Assembly (NCBI GenBank): GCA_028023455.1
Contig: JAQFVV010012507.1
Location: 3,204,901-3,268,900 of the forward strand
From: Epiperipatus broadwayi
Lineage: Eukaryota > Onychophora > Udeonychophora > Euonychophora > Peripatidae
Length of the DNA: 64,000 bases
Direction: 5' to 3'
Under the pieces are notes generated by a model, which was not told the DNA's origin, searched no databases, and saw nothing but the letters and a program-made list of their open reading frames with translations. Positions 34,170 through 48,463 of the stretch are shown in pieces. Each line of letters opens with the position of its first letter. Within the stretch, counting starts at the first letter, position 1. The translations under genes and the position numbers were made by a program.

Positions 34170-37100
34170 CGTGCAAATCTTCGTTTTAACATATATATAT
34201 ATATATAGTGCCCTTTTCTATAGGTCATAATTAGCTCATCATAGCAATTACTAAAAAAATTTAAATTTAGGATAAGTTCTCTTTGTGTAATAATTATATT
34301 GTATTGATAATATTTTAAAAGTACAATTTAAAGCTAAATAAAAATATGTAATGCCTAAAATTATGATATATATATATATATACCCTTAAAATAGTTAACT
34401 AAAGTTAAAAGTATTAATTGCATATGTTTGGAAAAGCTGGCCATAATAAATAACACAGCAATAAATGTTTAAAATATGTTTTAAAAGTTGAATTTTAATA
34501 GCTAAAACTTGTAATTAAATAAATATTATATTTTAAAGCATAAATTATATCTAATAATTATATTTAATATTATATATTTTAAAAGTAATGTTTGTGGTAG
34601 AGAAAATTATATTTAATTCTATGTTTTCAAAATTATTATTCCAAATTTTATATTATTATATTATTTATTTAATATAATAATTGTTGCAATTAACATTTAA
34701 TATTTTCAGGCAGAATTTTGATACACTCTGTCTCAGTTGTAAATCATGTGACCTGTATAATATAGTCATGCACACAAGCTTGCTAGTATTTGTGTTAACA
34801 AAGTTCAAAATATTTTTAAAATTCCACTATAGAATTGAATATATTTATTTGCCTATCACAAGAGAAACTATCAAAATTAGTCATTATGAAATGTTTTAAA
34901 TAGTATTATAAAATGAACACAGTCAATAAAAATTAAATATTTTGTTTTGAAATAAAATAGATAAATTAAATATAAAAAATGGAACAAATTGATAAATATT
35001 GCTTTTAATAGTTATTTTGACATGTTTAATTAATTTTAACCAAGTGTATAAAATAGATTTAAAATTAATATTTTCAGTAATATTTTAAAATTATAATGGG
35101 TCATATTTTATTTTTTAAATTTAATTGTGTGATACTGTAGTAATATGCAAATTAAGTATCAGATGAAAAGCAAAAATCCACCAATAAGATGATGTATTTT
35201 GTAGGGTATAAATACTGCTGCACAATTAATTGTATATCAGTGCTAATAATTTTCTAAATTTACACTTCTTTTAAAATTTGCATTTTAGTCAATTTTAGTG
35301 CTCTCATATAAGTTATTTGCAAACTGATAGGATATTAATTTTTAAGTATTTGCAAGGACAGCATAATATAAATAAAGGATAATAAATTTTATTAAAAGGA
35401 TCCAGTGCTAAATTATAGTTCCCTTTACCAGGATTTTCATCAAAACTTTATATGACTTCACAGTAAAAAATTATGGAAATGCCAACCAATAATACATGTT
35501 CAATTAAGAAATTTTTAAAAGTAAGAATGATAATTATTAAGGTAATATTAGTAATTTTATCAAGGAGAACTATTTCAATAAGCAAAGAATTATATTGGAC
35601 ATTATGCAGGAAGCTTAACAGAAAAGCTACTTGTAAATTAAAAAATGAACAATGCATTTTTTATAATAGTGAGATAGTCATATTCAAAACCAATAAATAA
35701 TATGACAAACTTATAATAAATTTTATGGAAAAATAAAGCCATGGAGTAATAAATGTTTTATTTTTTTTGAAAGAAAACATTGTGAATATTTAAAAAAAAA
35801 AGTTGTCAGAAATAATATCTAAATGGATATTCTAAAGCATATGTAATAAAACCTAAATTAAGATTATGTGTTTGCAAGAATTTATTAAGAAAACCGATAA
35901 TTTGTATCGTAATGAAAAATAACTGTAATTGGATAATAAATAATAAATTATTCTGACCAATAAACCTGAAATATGAGGAATTATAAATAAGTAATTACTG
36001 AATTTTATGGAAATATTTTTAAAAATTGCACAAAAAGTCATATCCTGATTGCCCATAATCAATTTTCCAGGATAAGATGCATCACCAAGCCGATAGAGGA
36101 TCCTATGGAAAAAAAGCTTCAAAATATTATTTTTCAACATTATAGTTTTATTATTATTTTAATAATCATTGATCTGGATAATAGAAACTATAAACTATTA
36201 TTCTATAAACTTTTCCAGAACAGATCAATGATTATTTTTATTAATTTTTCAAGATTTTTAGACATCCTACTTTATAATTTTTAATCATTCATTTTAAACT
36301 TCATTCATCATGCAGGAAGGAATTTACAGTGCAAGTGCCAAGTTCAGAGGTTTTTGTGGTCAAGCAATAGAACAAGAGAACTGACTTAGTAATGGTCGTG
36401 GGTTTTAATTGCTTTTTAGGAGAAATTTAAAAAAAAAAAAAACTCTCTAGAGAAATAAAAATCATTTGAATTGTGTAAAGAACATTCATCAATGTTGAAA
36501 AATGATATTAAAGATATAGATAATTATTGTCTTGATTTTTTTTATTAAATTTAGTTTTTAAGTGTAATATTATTTAATTAATAGAGTAGGTACATGAATA
36601 TTAATTTAGTACTAATGATATTATAATTTTATAGTAAATAGTTTGATAATTTAAATAAGTTAATATTTGTAAGTATGGAAGTAAAAATGTATATTATATT
36701 ATGCAATGTTTATTTTGATTGATGGACATGCAGACATCATAAGTGATTAACAAGTTGATATCACTTAGGTAATAGTTGTGGATATTGATATTTTATGATG
36801 TATTTTTTTTTTTCTTTGCAGATTATCAATGAATTATATTATATTGAAGTATGAATGTTAGGTTGTATGTGAACACACTTATACAACACATTTAAATTAT
36901 AAGATTAGAATTTATTTATTCTAGGAATATGCATACTTTAATTTCATATTATTAATATAATGCAACATGATGATGAATAATGATATGATTCTTTTACAAA
37001 GAACTTTAATATTATTAGATATTTAAAGTATGGATAATGATTATTATTTATTTTGGTTCAAGAATATTGGATAGGAAAGTAAAGTAAACTTTTCTTGGAG

Positions 37101-38845
37101 ATTAGTGAGATCATTTTAATTATGATTGAATTTTGTTTATTATTTTGATCGTGTGAGTTAATCTTATTTATCGGTGTAGATTTTATAAATCTATAGGGAA
37201 ATTTTTATAAGATAGTGACTTGGTAGTAATTTTAAAAACATGAACCCAATGAGATGTTATTAATGTAGGATTTATTATGGGAATAGGAATAACATTTTGT
37301 AATCTTATTAAGTATACAGTACAGTTAACAAAGCCCTGTAGCTGGTATATTTTGTTTGTGGGCAGTGTCTATTTTATTTGAATACTGATGTTTCAATAAA
37401 GCTGAAGTAATAGCTTTGACATCATTGTTGATAGTGGAGACATTAGACAAATAGGTCATGCCTCTATTTTATAGATACACTGTGCCATTGTGTTTTATCT
37501 AATATGTACTATGAGTAAGACTCTAGTTTTCTTCCCTATGCCTACACATCTATTCACTATCATGATTTTCCAAAGCAATTACATCGAACAGTATTGTATT
37601 TTTTTGAAAAGAAATAATAAATAATTTAGAATTTAAGAAATGTTATTGAATGATAGATAGGTTCATTTATTTATAAGGAGGAATATAGTTAGTGTAAAAT
37701 GGAATTAAGAATCCAACGGAACTCGATGGTAAAGAATCATAGAATATGTTCTATATTTATTTTGGAAATAAAATAAAATTCATGAATAAAATAAATGAAG
37801 CAAAGTTACTTCGAAATGTTAAATAATTTCAAATATTTTATTTTATTTTATAAGTATTGTATATTTTTCAAAATATGTAATGTAGTAACAAAACAGTACA
37901 AGATAAGCATAGGTACAATTTTGTATTTATTTAAATAATAAAAAGTACATCAATAATTGCAACTATTCCATATTAAAGTAATATTAAGTAGGAGGTATCA
38001 TCAGGTATAATAATCATAGTATGATTAGTAATGATATCCACATATTGTATTAATAAATCAACAGTAGATATTTTATGTATAATATTCATAACATTGCAAA
38101 AGTGGGAAATTATTTAGTAAAAAGATCCATATTCGATATTGTTATTTTTTTGTGTTTTCCATTCTTAGCTTCAATGTATGTTTTAAGGAGGCATATTGTA
38201 ATAATATTTTAAGAGATAATATTTAGAGTAAATATAAAATGATTATAATTTTATCATAAAATTTAATAATAAAGAGATAGAAAAATTGTATTATATTTTT
38301 TTACGTCAGAGTGAAGACTTAAATTGATTTTCTATTGTATTAGTAGTTACAATGAATAAGAGATGTATAATTGTGCAAATTTATTATACCAAGTGTAAAT
38401 AGTGTAAATAGATTGTTGTTTATTTTATCTGTTATAATAAAGACTTTGTTAAATTTGTTTTTCAAAATGTGTGTGTTCAGATTATTTTCTTTCCCATTAT
38501 AATGCATAATAAACACAGAATATTTGAATCAAACATAACATTTGCACAGAAATAAATAAAGTATTATTTTTAAGAATTCTAATATTTTCTTGGAATTTAT
38601 TTATTTAAGAAATTACATTTTACATTATCTTTATGGTCATAAATTGATTATTATAATAGTACATTGAATTATAAATGCTATCCGTTTCCACACTTATATT
38701 TTTCAGATTATAAGATGCTACCACATATTTATTATGTTATTATATGAAAGATAAAAGATTATATTATATTATTTTCTTATTATTATTATGGTGAATAAGA
38801 ATTATAGTGAAGAAAAAGATATATAAAATTAGATCATACAATGAA
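34170..38845. other. Non-coding AT-rich region
   Basis: About 4.7 kb with no recognisable gene. It contains one SINE-like remnant (36352-36442) and short (TA)n tracts. Small frames here are A/T-driven and resemble nothing known. Confidence 0.5.
36352..36442 (+). repeat. Possible decayed tRNA-derived SINE
   Basis: TGTGGTCAAGCAATAG resembles an A box, and about 45 bases later GTGGGTTTTAATTGC is a B box with the central CG lost. A run of 14 A residues follows at 36429-36442. Spacing and A tail resemble the SINE at 25960-26064, but no target duplication was found. Confidence 0.4.
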
Positions 38846-38848
38846 GAA

Positions 38849-39380
<532 letters not shown>

Positions 39381-39399
39381 ATAAACTGAACTTTATTAT

Positions 39400-40510
39400 T
39401 ATTTTTATTAATTTGAGCTAGTAGAATGTTTTAATATTAATGCAGAATATTTTATTTATTAATTATTTGCCTTTAACCGAACGTAATCGTTAACTGAGCT
39501 AGACCCATTTTACTTAATATTATATTGCCCGGAAGTGAGACTACACAATGGGCAGGTCAGAATATATATATATATTAGTAAAAATCAGTCATATGACACA
39601 TGACATATATAGCTTGTATTACCAATATGTAATATATAAAGAAGAGCAGGATAGCAACTTTAATGAAGAAATTCTAGGCAAGGGATAAAGAAGCAATCGG
39701 AAAAAGTGTACGAAATAAATTAAAGTATGCTGGAAATATATTGTCACACCATTGTTTACAATGTTTGTAATGTAAGATATAAAATTATTGGGAAAAAATT
39801 AGTGGAAATGTTTCTAGCAATACCACAAGTGTGTATGGTGAATTCTACACTTGGTGCAAACAAGAAAATGCATAACTTATTTTGTGAATTTATAAATATT
39901 TTCTTGAATAAAGATCATAGCATAGTAAAATATCAAAATCTGGCTAAGCTAGAAATCCATAAAAAGTGAAAGACCAAGCTCAAAAAGATATATTGAGCAT
40001 TGTATCAATAAACATTCACGATAAAATAGTTAAAAAGATAAAGGACCCTCCAGATAAAGGTCAATAGTTAAAGAAACAAATCTACTGTAAACAGACTATA
40101 AGTGTAAAGTTTATTGAGAGTAGTAAGGTTTAATAAACAGATGACAGAGCTAATGGCATATATAGTCAAGGTTTTTCAAGTTTAAAATATAAAATGAAAT
40201 TTAAAATTAAAAGAAATACAAATTTAATTATTTTTTTTCTGTTGGGTAAGGGCAATTGAGACAGATGCTTTATTATGTCTCAAATGTAAATATGTAGAAG
40301 AATAGGGGTTTCAGTTAAAAATTAATCTTAAATTTAATTTTAAAATGTTTTTAATTTAATTTTATACAAAAGGTGTGTAAATATGTGGTCACAGGTATAT
40401 ACATGCACAATAATTTTGATTTCTTTACTAAAAATAATGTCAGTTTTTTTTAACCCCAAAAATTAAACTGTTTAAATAAATCTGTTATCATTTGTATAAG
40501 ATTTTAAAAG
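39400..40510. other. AT-rich region with a possible gag-like remnant
   Basis: An 80-codon plus-strand frame at 39727-39969, and broken frames after it (DILSIVSINIHDKIVKKIKD, QIYCKQTISVKFI), faintly recall Gag of copia-type LTR elements, where I-x-x-S-[IL]-x-D-x-[IL]-x-x-K-[IV]-K-D precedes an IYxxxS motif. No LTR, zinc knuckle or protease was seen, so this is only a suggestion. Confidence 0.2.
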
Positions 40511-40519
40511 TTCATAGAA

Positions 40520-42770
40520 CAATGCATAACTTCAAAATAAAATGTTAATATGTTATAATAACAAAATTTAAGAGTTAAGATTGTTCAGATAAGATATGTA
40601 ATAAAATTAATGAATATAGAATGTATTATTTAAATAATTATAGAATTTTTTGGATTAAAAATCTGGCTATTTTAAGAAGTTAATCTTGAAAATTCTAGAA
40701 ATTTTGTGTGGAAGCACAATTGATTGAATGAGTATAGAATCTCCCCAAAAATCTATTGTGTCAGTCAAGCTAAAGAGAAGCTATTCATTTATTAATTCAG
40801 TTTATTCAGATTAAAGCTATTTATTTATTAATTGAGTCAATTCTGTTAGAGTCATTCTTTAGACTCTTTAGATTCAGTCATTTGGACATTTATTGATCCA
40901 TTCTCAACTAATCAATATTGTAATCCAGACACTGGATCTTTTTGTTCTGTGTCACAAGCTGAACTTCTTGCCAGCTCTTACATTAAAGTTTATGATACTC
41001 TACCAACAGTTTGGCATAAGTGACCAGCTGCTTGAAAGGAAAAAATTAACTGACCAATTTTTTCTAGTGGACTTTTTCAACATATGCTCAGCTAGGCATG
41101 CCAAAATGAACTCCATGCTCTAACTTAAATCTTCATCATTGAACATGTCATAAAATCATAAATCCTCAGAAGGTTGGAATTCTAAAGCCAGCCTATTAAG
41201 AAAATTCTCAAGTGACCTCCTGAAAAATGACAACTATAAAATGGATAAAGATTGTTACCTCTTTAATAAATTACAGGAAGAAAATGCATCAAACTTGATG
41301 AACTTAGTTGACATATAAATGTTTATATATCATAAAAATCCAGATTGTGTTGTGTTTTTCTTTTGTATATCCACATTATTTTGGTTAACCATAGTATTAG
41401 ATTTAAATGTATTAATTATCCTTTATTTTATGCAGAAATTACTTAATATTATATATGAGTGTATGAATGTTTATTGTTCTTTTTTTAAGAGTATGTCGTG
41501 ATTTATAGTTTCTTATGTTTACAAAAAAAATTAGCTATAAAAAAAATTTCCTTTCTCATTTTTCATTGGGGGTTTTGGCAGTTTTAAATAAAGTTTATTT
41601 TACAATTGGTATTATTATTGTAGAATAATTTGTTCCTCTTCCCTCCTCTTGTAAATATTTAACCTAAGAAAACATGTCTAAAGTTTAATTGGTCTGCAAA
41701 ATCTTTTAAAGAAGATTGTAATAATATTAAAATTCAGATTGATTTTTTTTTAGTTAGCATTAATGAATTTATTTTATATGTGTGTGATTTGCATTGAGAT
41801 TTGCTAAAACACATTAATGCTTGCATATAATATGCTATTATATAAAAAGTAGTCATCTACTTGTATTCATAAAACTCATCTATATGAATACCACTGTTAC
41901 TTTCTAAGGCTCTTCTTTCCTTTACCAGTCTTTGCTATGTATTTAAACAATCAATATCATTATTATCTTTTCTCTAGTCACTCAAACTCTCTACTGCCTT
42001 CATCACAGTCTACTTAATTTGGCATGACCTGTCTTTGATATAGTCAGCACACCTGTTTCTTTGTTATTATCACTACATATTAAAAAATTTTACCAGAGCC
42101 TCTGATTGTGATGTTTTTATTATGCTCATATTCCTTCAAACTGAGGCTACCAATGTTCAATTGTCTAATCATTTGCTTTTGCATGAACCATTACAAAGGG
42201 CTTATCATGCCTCTCTTATATTGAATAGCTCATCGTATTATATCGATAATTATTATGTGGTTTAGATATTTCTGCACACATGGATCTTTATCATTGATGC
42301 ACACAAGAATAAGCATTCAATGAGATAAATTAAATACCCTCTTTTTTCTTATTAAAAGTCATTCACACATATAGTTTGTAAGTTTTATTTTATAAAAAAC
42401 TGCTGTTAAAAATTATTTTTGTCTTATTGCAGTAATTGAACTGGGGGATCAATTATGCCAAGAATCAAATACGCTCTTAAGAAATTCATAAATGCAATAA
42501 TAATTAATCTTACAATTTCATTATTTTCATTTAATTATAATAAATATTATCATTCTTATTAATTTTAATTCGTCTGATATCCGTTTACTGTGTCTGTATA
42601 ATCAGTTATTTAATAATTCAGAGTCTCATAGTCTAAAGTGAGCTGGTATCAGGGACAGGTAATTTATTTATGTCAGGATGCTTATCTTCATTAATGAATA
42701 TTCTGTCACCTCAAATAAATTTTCTATGTGATGTGATATGATGTATTGTGCTTAAACGTAGTCAAGAATA
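40520..42770. repeat. Duplicated flank of LINE-J, copy B
   Basis: Paralogue of 25030-27420 in the same orientation. It lacks the SINE present in copy A; the uninterrupted target AAATTACTTAATA is at 41436-41448. Confidence 0.8.
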
Positions 42771-43600
42771 TTTCAGCAATTATGCCCAGATAAAGCTGTT
42801 AGTGACTTTATTTTCCATTCCCCACTCTAAATTTCCCCCATATTCTGCTCCATTCCATTTCCACAACATAACTATTGTCAATTGTAAAACCTTTATATCT
42901 AAATTCCCTTTATCTTTTTCCAAACCCAGCATAAAAACCAATAATTCACTTTTTGTATAATCACTTTATTCATATTTATTCTTTCATAACTTCATTATAT
43001 GTACCCTTTCTGTTTTCAAGCATTTACATCCAATTAAAAAATGCTTAATATTTTCTTTCCTTCCTTACATAATTTAGAAAATAAATCACCCTTTTTTTTC
43101 CATTTACATGTATATTCTCTTGAGCTAAAGATTCTGTTCAAGCCTTAAATAATAAACTATTTTCCTTACTATTATCATATATTAACTCACACCTAATATT
43201 CTGTTTATTTCTAAATATATTTAAACTCTTTTTACTCTCCATACTATTTCTCCATCTCTCTAACTCCCTATTCTTTATTAATAAATCTATTCTTTTATCC
43301 CATTCCTTACTACTACAACACTCAACAATCCACTTAACACAATCATCCCAACTTTTGTACAAATATACTGATATAAATTCTTTATCCAAATCTTTTGCAT
43401 ACTGCATTACCATTCTCACCCATTTTGTTACTTGCCCTTTACTCATAACCCAATTAAATACTATTTTGCCTATTCATTTATTATCCATAAATTGCAATCT
43501 ACCAAACATTTTCATTTTACTTTTTGCATCTCTCATATGAAAACTTAATCATCCCATTTCTCCTTGAATTGCCTCCCTTGCTGTCCATACATCTATGTAA
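42770..43600 (-). mobile_element. LINE-J copy B: 3' fragment
   Basis: Minus-strand fragment corresponding to 27420-28235 of copy A. The best frame, 43138-43446, encodes KGQVTKWVRMVMQYAKDLDKE ... WDDCVKWIVECCSSKEWDKR, the post-RT part of the LINE protein. The fragment stops at about 43600 (CCATACATCTATG), whereas copy A continues into RT and endonuclease. Confidence 0.7.
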
Positions 43601-43604
43601 ATTA

Positions 43605-43755
43605 AGTAGCCTAGTGATGCCTTCATGCGATGATGTTTTTAATGCATGTGAGTATCCAGAACAATATATTGTAGCTACGAAAATCTTATAAATACTATTA
43701 ATAATTTTACTAGAAGCAATCAATTGGTATCTCACCAAATTCTTAGTTTAACCAG
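43605..43755. repeat. Conserved 5'-junction sequence of LINE-J, copy B
   Basis: See 30715-30860: the two align, and each abuts a different 5' truncation point of LINE-J. Similarity fades after the first 65-90 bases. Confidence 0.5.
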
Positions 43756-43759
43756 TAAT

Positions 43760-44228
43760 ATTTACGTATATTAATAAATATTATTTCAAGGTGATAAAAA
43801 TAATATATAACTTTGTAATACAAAAAAGTGTAAGCAAATCTATTAATATTTATATGGGTAGAAAATTTTCTCTGAGATTTAAATTATAATATCACATCTC
43901 ATGTTTTAAAATATTTGAATATAATAAATAAGACTGTTAAGTTTTATTACTCAATTAAAAAAATTATAATCAATACTGATGGATAACAAAATATATTTTA
44001 TTGCAACCAAGCCATATTTTGCAATAATTAAACATTAATATTTAAATGATGCATGCTAGGATTAGTGACTGATGTCAATATTATTACTTCTAAAAATCAG
44101 TGTACCTTTAGTCTTCCTGATGTAACTATGTCCTCAATGACATACCACTTTATATATAATATTACATTTGTTGATATTGAAATTATTATGAAGAAAATAT
44201 CAGATTTTAAAGCAAAACTCAATAGATC

Positions 44229-44262
<34 letters not shown>

Positions 44263-45858
44263 AGCTGATAATTTCGAGCGGCTCATATTATATTCTTTAT
44301 ATATGTAAAAATCACATACATACACATATATATTAGGCATATAATAATAAATAAATGCTGTGTATATAAAAAGTATTTTTTTTGTAGTATTATTTATTAG
44401 TTTTTACATATATAGTAGGTTTTTGGCATTATTTTATTTTTTTTTAATGGGATTTTAAAAGAACAGAATTGAAAGAAAAAAAGGACAAAATGGTAGATTA
44501 GTTATTTTTTAATTGGATTGAGTTTACATCGAAAGTGATATTAATTAAAGAATTTTTTTGTTTTTTAAAGCAATTTCGTAATTAAATTTTCTGATCTGAA
44601 AAGGTGGGGGAAAGAGAGAAAAGAATTTAATTAATTCTATTGTCGTGGCTTCTAGTTAGCTGGTGTTAAAAAACTAAAAAAAAAAAGAAATGCAATCACT
44701 GGCTGGGAACGTGATCAGATAAAAGGACAATGGAAAAAGGACTATAAATAAGAGGCAAACCTATTGTTTAATTAATTATTAATTTGTTATAACAGAAGAG
44801 TACTTTTGAAAAATAAAAATGTTAGAAGGCTAAATAACTAAAATCCATCCCCAGCCGGGACATTAGCTGATTTCTGGATTTCATCACTGATAAACCACCG
44901 AAGAGAAAGCGAAGTTAAGCTGGAGGACAAAATGTGTTACTCTGAATCAACTACCAAAGGATCCCAAGGAACGCATATGGACACTGATCGATCAGGGTAA
45001 TATAAACTTTTTTTTGAACTATTGATTGCTGATCCATAAAAACATATCTGATTAGGATTGTATCGAATTAGCCACGAACTATATACTGTGACAATAGAAG
45101 GGGGTTTTGTCATATATATATTTATAATGCGTATAATAACATTGTTCAATTTGTTTATATGTTTTGTTAATTTTTTTTTTGTTTTGAGGGTTTTTCAAAT
45201 AACTTTTGATGAAATTCAAGACTATAGAGGAGATTAAAAATAGAAATGATTTAAGAAAGCAAATGAAAAGTTTAAGGGTGGAGTAAATATTGAAAGAGAA
45301 GGGTAGGGGTTTAATACAATAATTATCTCCTAATAGTAAGTCACTTAGTCCCTGCACTGATCAAGATTCAGATCGGTCTGGGGTGCTTATATATATATAT
45401 ATATATATAAGTAAGAGCGCATGTTCCTTCGAGAACGAAAAATATATATTACTCTTCACCTTTGTAAGTTTTTTTTTATTATATATAAAAAAAGAGAGAG
45501 TGAGAAAAAGAACGATAATGTTAGGCATGTTGAGGAATTGCTAAGGATGTATTTCTATCTGGGGTCTTGAATAAAAGTGAAGTAAAACTCATAATAAAGC
45601 TGAATATTATTTGAAACATATTGAAGTGTTCATGTTCATTCCTTTATCATTTGTATATGATAATAAAATATATGACAGTAGTGAATATATGCATACAAAA
45701 AAAAATGGGATTGCAAAGGGAGGTTAGCTAGATCTCTATCATACGTATAAAAATTAACAGCCACGATATAAGATTCTTCTAATTTCATGGCTCCAAGTTA
45801 TTTACTGGTGGCGCTCTCATATGATATGATTCTAGCTGTAATTAAAATCCTTGATTCT
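43760..45858. other. Mostly non-coding region left of LINE-T1
   Basis: Includes a (TA)n tract (44232-44260), a second one at 45389-45409, and between them a stretch of higher base complexity with a possible promoter and first exon (44743-44996). The rest shows no genes or repeats I recognise. Confidence 0.5.
44743..44996 (+). promoter_or_regulatory. Candidate promoter and first coding exon of a host gene (tentative)
   Basis: TATAAATA at 44743-44750 is followed after about 180 bases by an ATG at 44932 in a favourable context (ACAAAATGT). The 65-base frame MCYSESTTKGSQGTHMDTDR reads up to a CAGG/GTAATA junction at 44996/44997, a plausible 5' splice site. Base composition here is less AT-biased than around it. 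No homologue is recognised, and no downstream exon is secure; an acceptor-like TCCTAATAG near 45325-45333 exists. All of this is inference from signals. Confidence 0.25.
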
Positions 45859-45876
45859 TGGCCTACAAACTTTTAG
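45859..45876. repeat. Target-site duplication of LINE-T1, left copy
   Basis: TGGCCTACAAACTTTTAG, repeated exactly at 51082-51099. The two copies bracket the 5.2-kb LINE-T1. Confidence 0.93.
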
Positions 45877-46104
45877 TTTCAATAGGTTTTATTGGTTTAT
45901 AAATGTACAAAAAAAGGAAGGGGAAAAAAAGGAAAATAACAATTTTGATCAGGGCTTACCATTCTCCTGATCGTTACATCAGTTTATAACAATTTACATA
46001 TATTAATGGGTACACTTTTCATCTCTTTTATTTCCCCCTTCTCCCCCTGCCCTTTTTTTTTTAATAGTCCTGGTGATCTACTTCTTTGGCGATGGTGAGT
46101 CTTT

Positions 46105-46680
46105 TTATAAATTAGAGCGAAGTAGCATTATTGACCAGGTGTCTGAAAAAATGTTAGGCGATGAAATTTTTTCATCCCTAGTGCGTATGATATCAATTTT
46201 GTTTCTAAATGTGTTAGATTGTTTCATGTCCGGTTCATACATAAGTGTACATCTGGTACACCATAGTGAGTATAACACAAATGTGCTAGCGTGGATGAGT
46301 CCATAAATACCCTTTTCAAAGGAATTGAGAAGTGTTTGTATTCCGTAATCCTTGTTTTTAAAAATTTTTGGAATGTCCCAACGGATATTATTGTATCTGG
46401 GGCATGTGAATAATAAGTGTGATAGGGTTTCTGGTTCTCTTTGACAAAGCTTGCAAATATCTTCAATATTGGTACAGTTCCTTTTATATCTACAGAAGTA
46501 AAGAGTTGGAAGTGCATCAAGATTTAGTTTTATGAGGAAATCATAGAATTTTGGCTCCAATGACCAATATTTGAAGTTTTTGGTCAACTGTTTATTTGTT
46601 AAGTTTAGATAAGTTTTCCCGTTATCATTGGAAGGGGGGTTGCAGACTGAGTAAACCTCCCAGTATTTCATTTTGTCCAT
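46105..46680 (-). pseudogene. LINE-T1 ORF2, C-terminal zinc-binding part
   Basis: Final piece of ORF2. It contains CKLCQREPETLSHLLFTCPRY, a C-x2-C-x8-H-x4-C cluster like the RT zinc-binding domain at the end of many LINE proteins, then LIHASTFVLYSLWCTRCTLMYEP. It is in the same register as the endonuclease piece, so the two frame changes cancel. The matching region of LINE-T2 (56138-56524) keeps ALWCPRCTF. Confidence 0.85.
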
Positions 46681-48463
46681 AGGGGGGGGGGGTAAATGTA
46701 AGATTGGGGATGCTTAATAGTGGAGAAATTAGCTTATTCCAGAAGTTATTTGTAGGTGGTGGTTTGTCTGTGGGTGTGATTTTGAGTGCAATTTCTAGAT
46801 AGGGGAAAATTTTGGTGCATGATGATATTAGATTAAATGTTTTTTGAATTTGAAAAATGTTGATTGAATGTAGGCCTAGTCCATTTCGAGATAGAGGGTT
46901 CAGGATTTTTCTTAAGGATATTGGCACTATTTTTTTTTTCCACAATAATTTTCTACACATTGAATAAATTTTTGCTATAAACGCTTTTGTGTATATTATT
47001 ATGGGTGTATAATATGTAACTCTTGTTATTATTAAGAGATTGAAGAGAGCGACTTTGGCATAGAGCGACATGTATGATTTGGATAGAGAATTAGTTATAT
47101 TCTCAGATTTATTCATTAATTTCCTCTGTATCTGTGAACGCATTTCAGAGTTGCTTAAATGGAATGGAAATCCCAGGAATGGACCTGGTTTTCCTTTAAA
47201 GTATTGGTCTTGTTGGTGTCCAGTGCATATGGACCAAGCGCTGGATTTATGTAGATTAAACTCTAGTTTATATTCTGCTGAGTAGTTATTAAGAATTTTA
47301 ATTAGTGTTGGTATTTGTTTTTTGGTGGGCAGAAAGACAGTAATATCATCCATGTATGCAACACATGTGACATTAGTCTTCATTGCGGGTATGAATATTC
47401 CAGTCATCTCACTTTCAATTGCTTTAAGGAGAGGATTAATATAAAAAGTGAATAGAAGAGCACTTAATGGTGAACCTTGTGGGATGGAGTTAAATGGAGT
47501 GAAGGATGGTGCATATTTCCCACTAAGAGTTATATGAATTTCTCTACTTAAAAGAAGATTTGTAATCAAGTAGATTAGTGCTCTGGGAATTGATGTGTCT
47601 GCTAGCGTATTAATTAAGATATTAATTGGTACCATATCAAATGCTGATTTGATGTCCAGTTGAACTACAACAGGTCCGTACCTTTTGTTATTTCTGACTG
47701 TGTCAATCACTGTCTTATATAGAAAAGCCGCTTGCCCAGTAGAAGATCCCTTCCTTGCGAACTGATTTTTTGACAAATATGGCAGAATGTAGGGCTCAAT
47801 TCTGTCTTTAATTATTGACTCCAGAATCTTGATACCAAGTGGGCTCATTGATATAGGTCTGAGATTTTGTAAAGTGGTTATGTTTTCCTTCTTCTTAATA
47901 AATGGAACCACTGAGATGGGGTAGAGCCCATGAATGTGATAAATTCTCTGGGTTAGGAAGTTGGCTAAATCTGCTAGATATTTTACTGTGAAATGACTTA
48001 AGTGCTTGTATACAAAGCAAGGTATTCCATGTATTCCTGGATGACATGAGTTTGATATTGAATACAACTTTTCTTCAAAATCTCTTGGAACAAAGGCTAT
48101 ATTATCTTCTGGTGGGCCAAGAAAGTTATCCGGGGGGTTGAAAAATTCCCCTCTTTGCAGGTTGTGTTTGTAGAATGAGTAGAGTGGTTCTAGCATATTA
48201 TCTCCTGCAATGGTTTGCCCTTCTACTTTGATAGCCGATGGAACCCGGTTTGTTGGAGCTTGACCTAGAGCCCAGCGAATGTACTGTCTAGACCATATAT
48301 GGGTCTGACTCAGGAATACCTTTTTCTTCTTTATTGCCAAATATTCCCTGAGTGAAACACATGCCGACCAATAAGCTTTTCTAAGGGCTACAACATTTGT
48401 ACAGCCCTCTGCGGTGGAAGCACTAAGTGTTATTCTTTTATGCAGATCATCTGCAAGAGCCAA
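46625..48463 (-). pseudogene. LINE-T1 ORF2, reverse transcriptase part
   Basis: Continues ORF2 after the first frame switch. Residues of this piece: LQNLRPISMSPLGIKILE near 198-215, QFARKGSSTGQA near 234-245, VVVQLDIKSAFD (motif A, Asp270), SIPQGSPLSALLF (motif B, near 326-338), VAYMDDITVF (motif C, YMDD at 370-373), FLGFPFHL, then the thumb/connection region with LLWKKKIVPISLRKIL and NGLGLHSINIF. All polymerase motifs are intact. The frame ends just past a ten-C run (coding strand), 46682-46691, where the C-terminal piece takes over in a different register. Confidence 0.85.

Noticed and set aside
39727-40190. Copia-type Gag gene
   Set aside because: Only a faint motif resemblance in broken frames; no LTR, protease, integrase or zinc knuckle. 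Kept only as a low-confidence note.
44985-44996. Perfect palindrome CTGATCGATCAG as an operator-like site
   Set aside because: A single 12-bp palindrome in a eukaryotic AT-rich context is not evidence of regulation.
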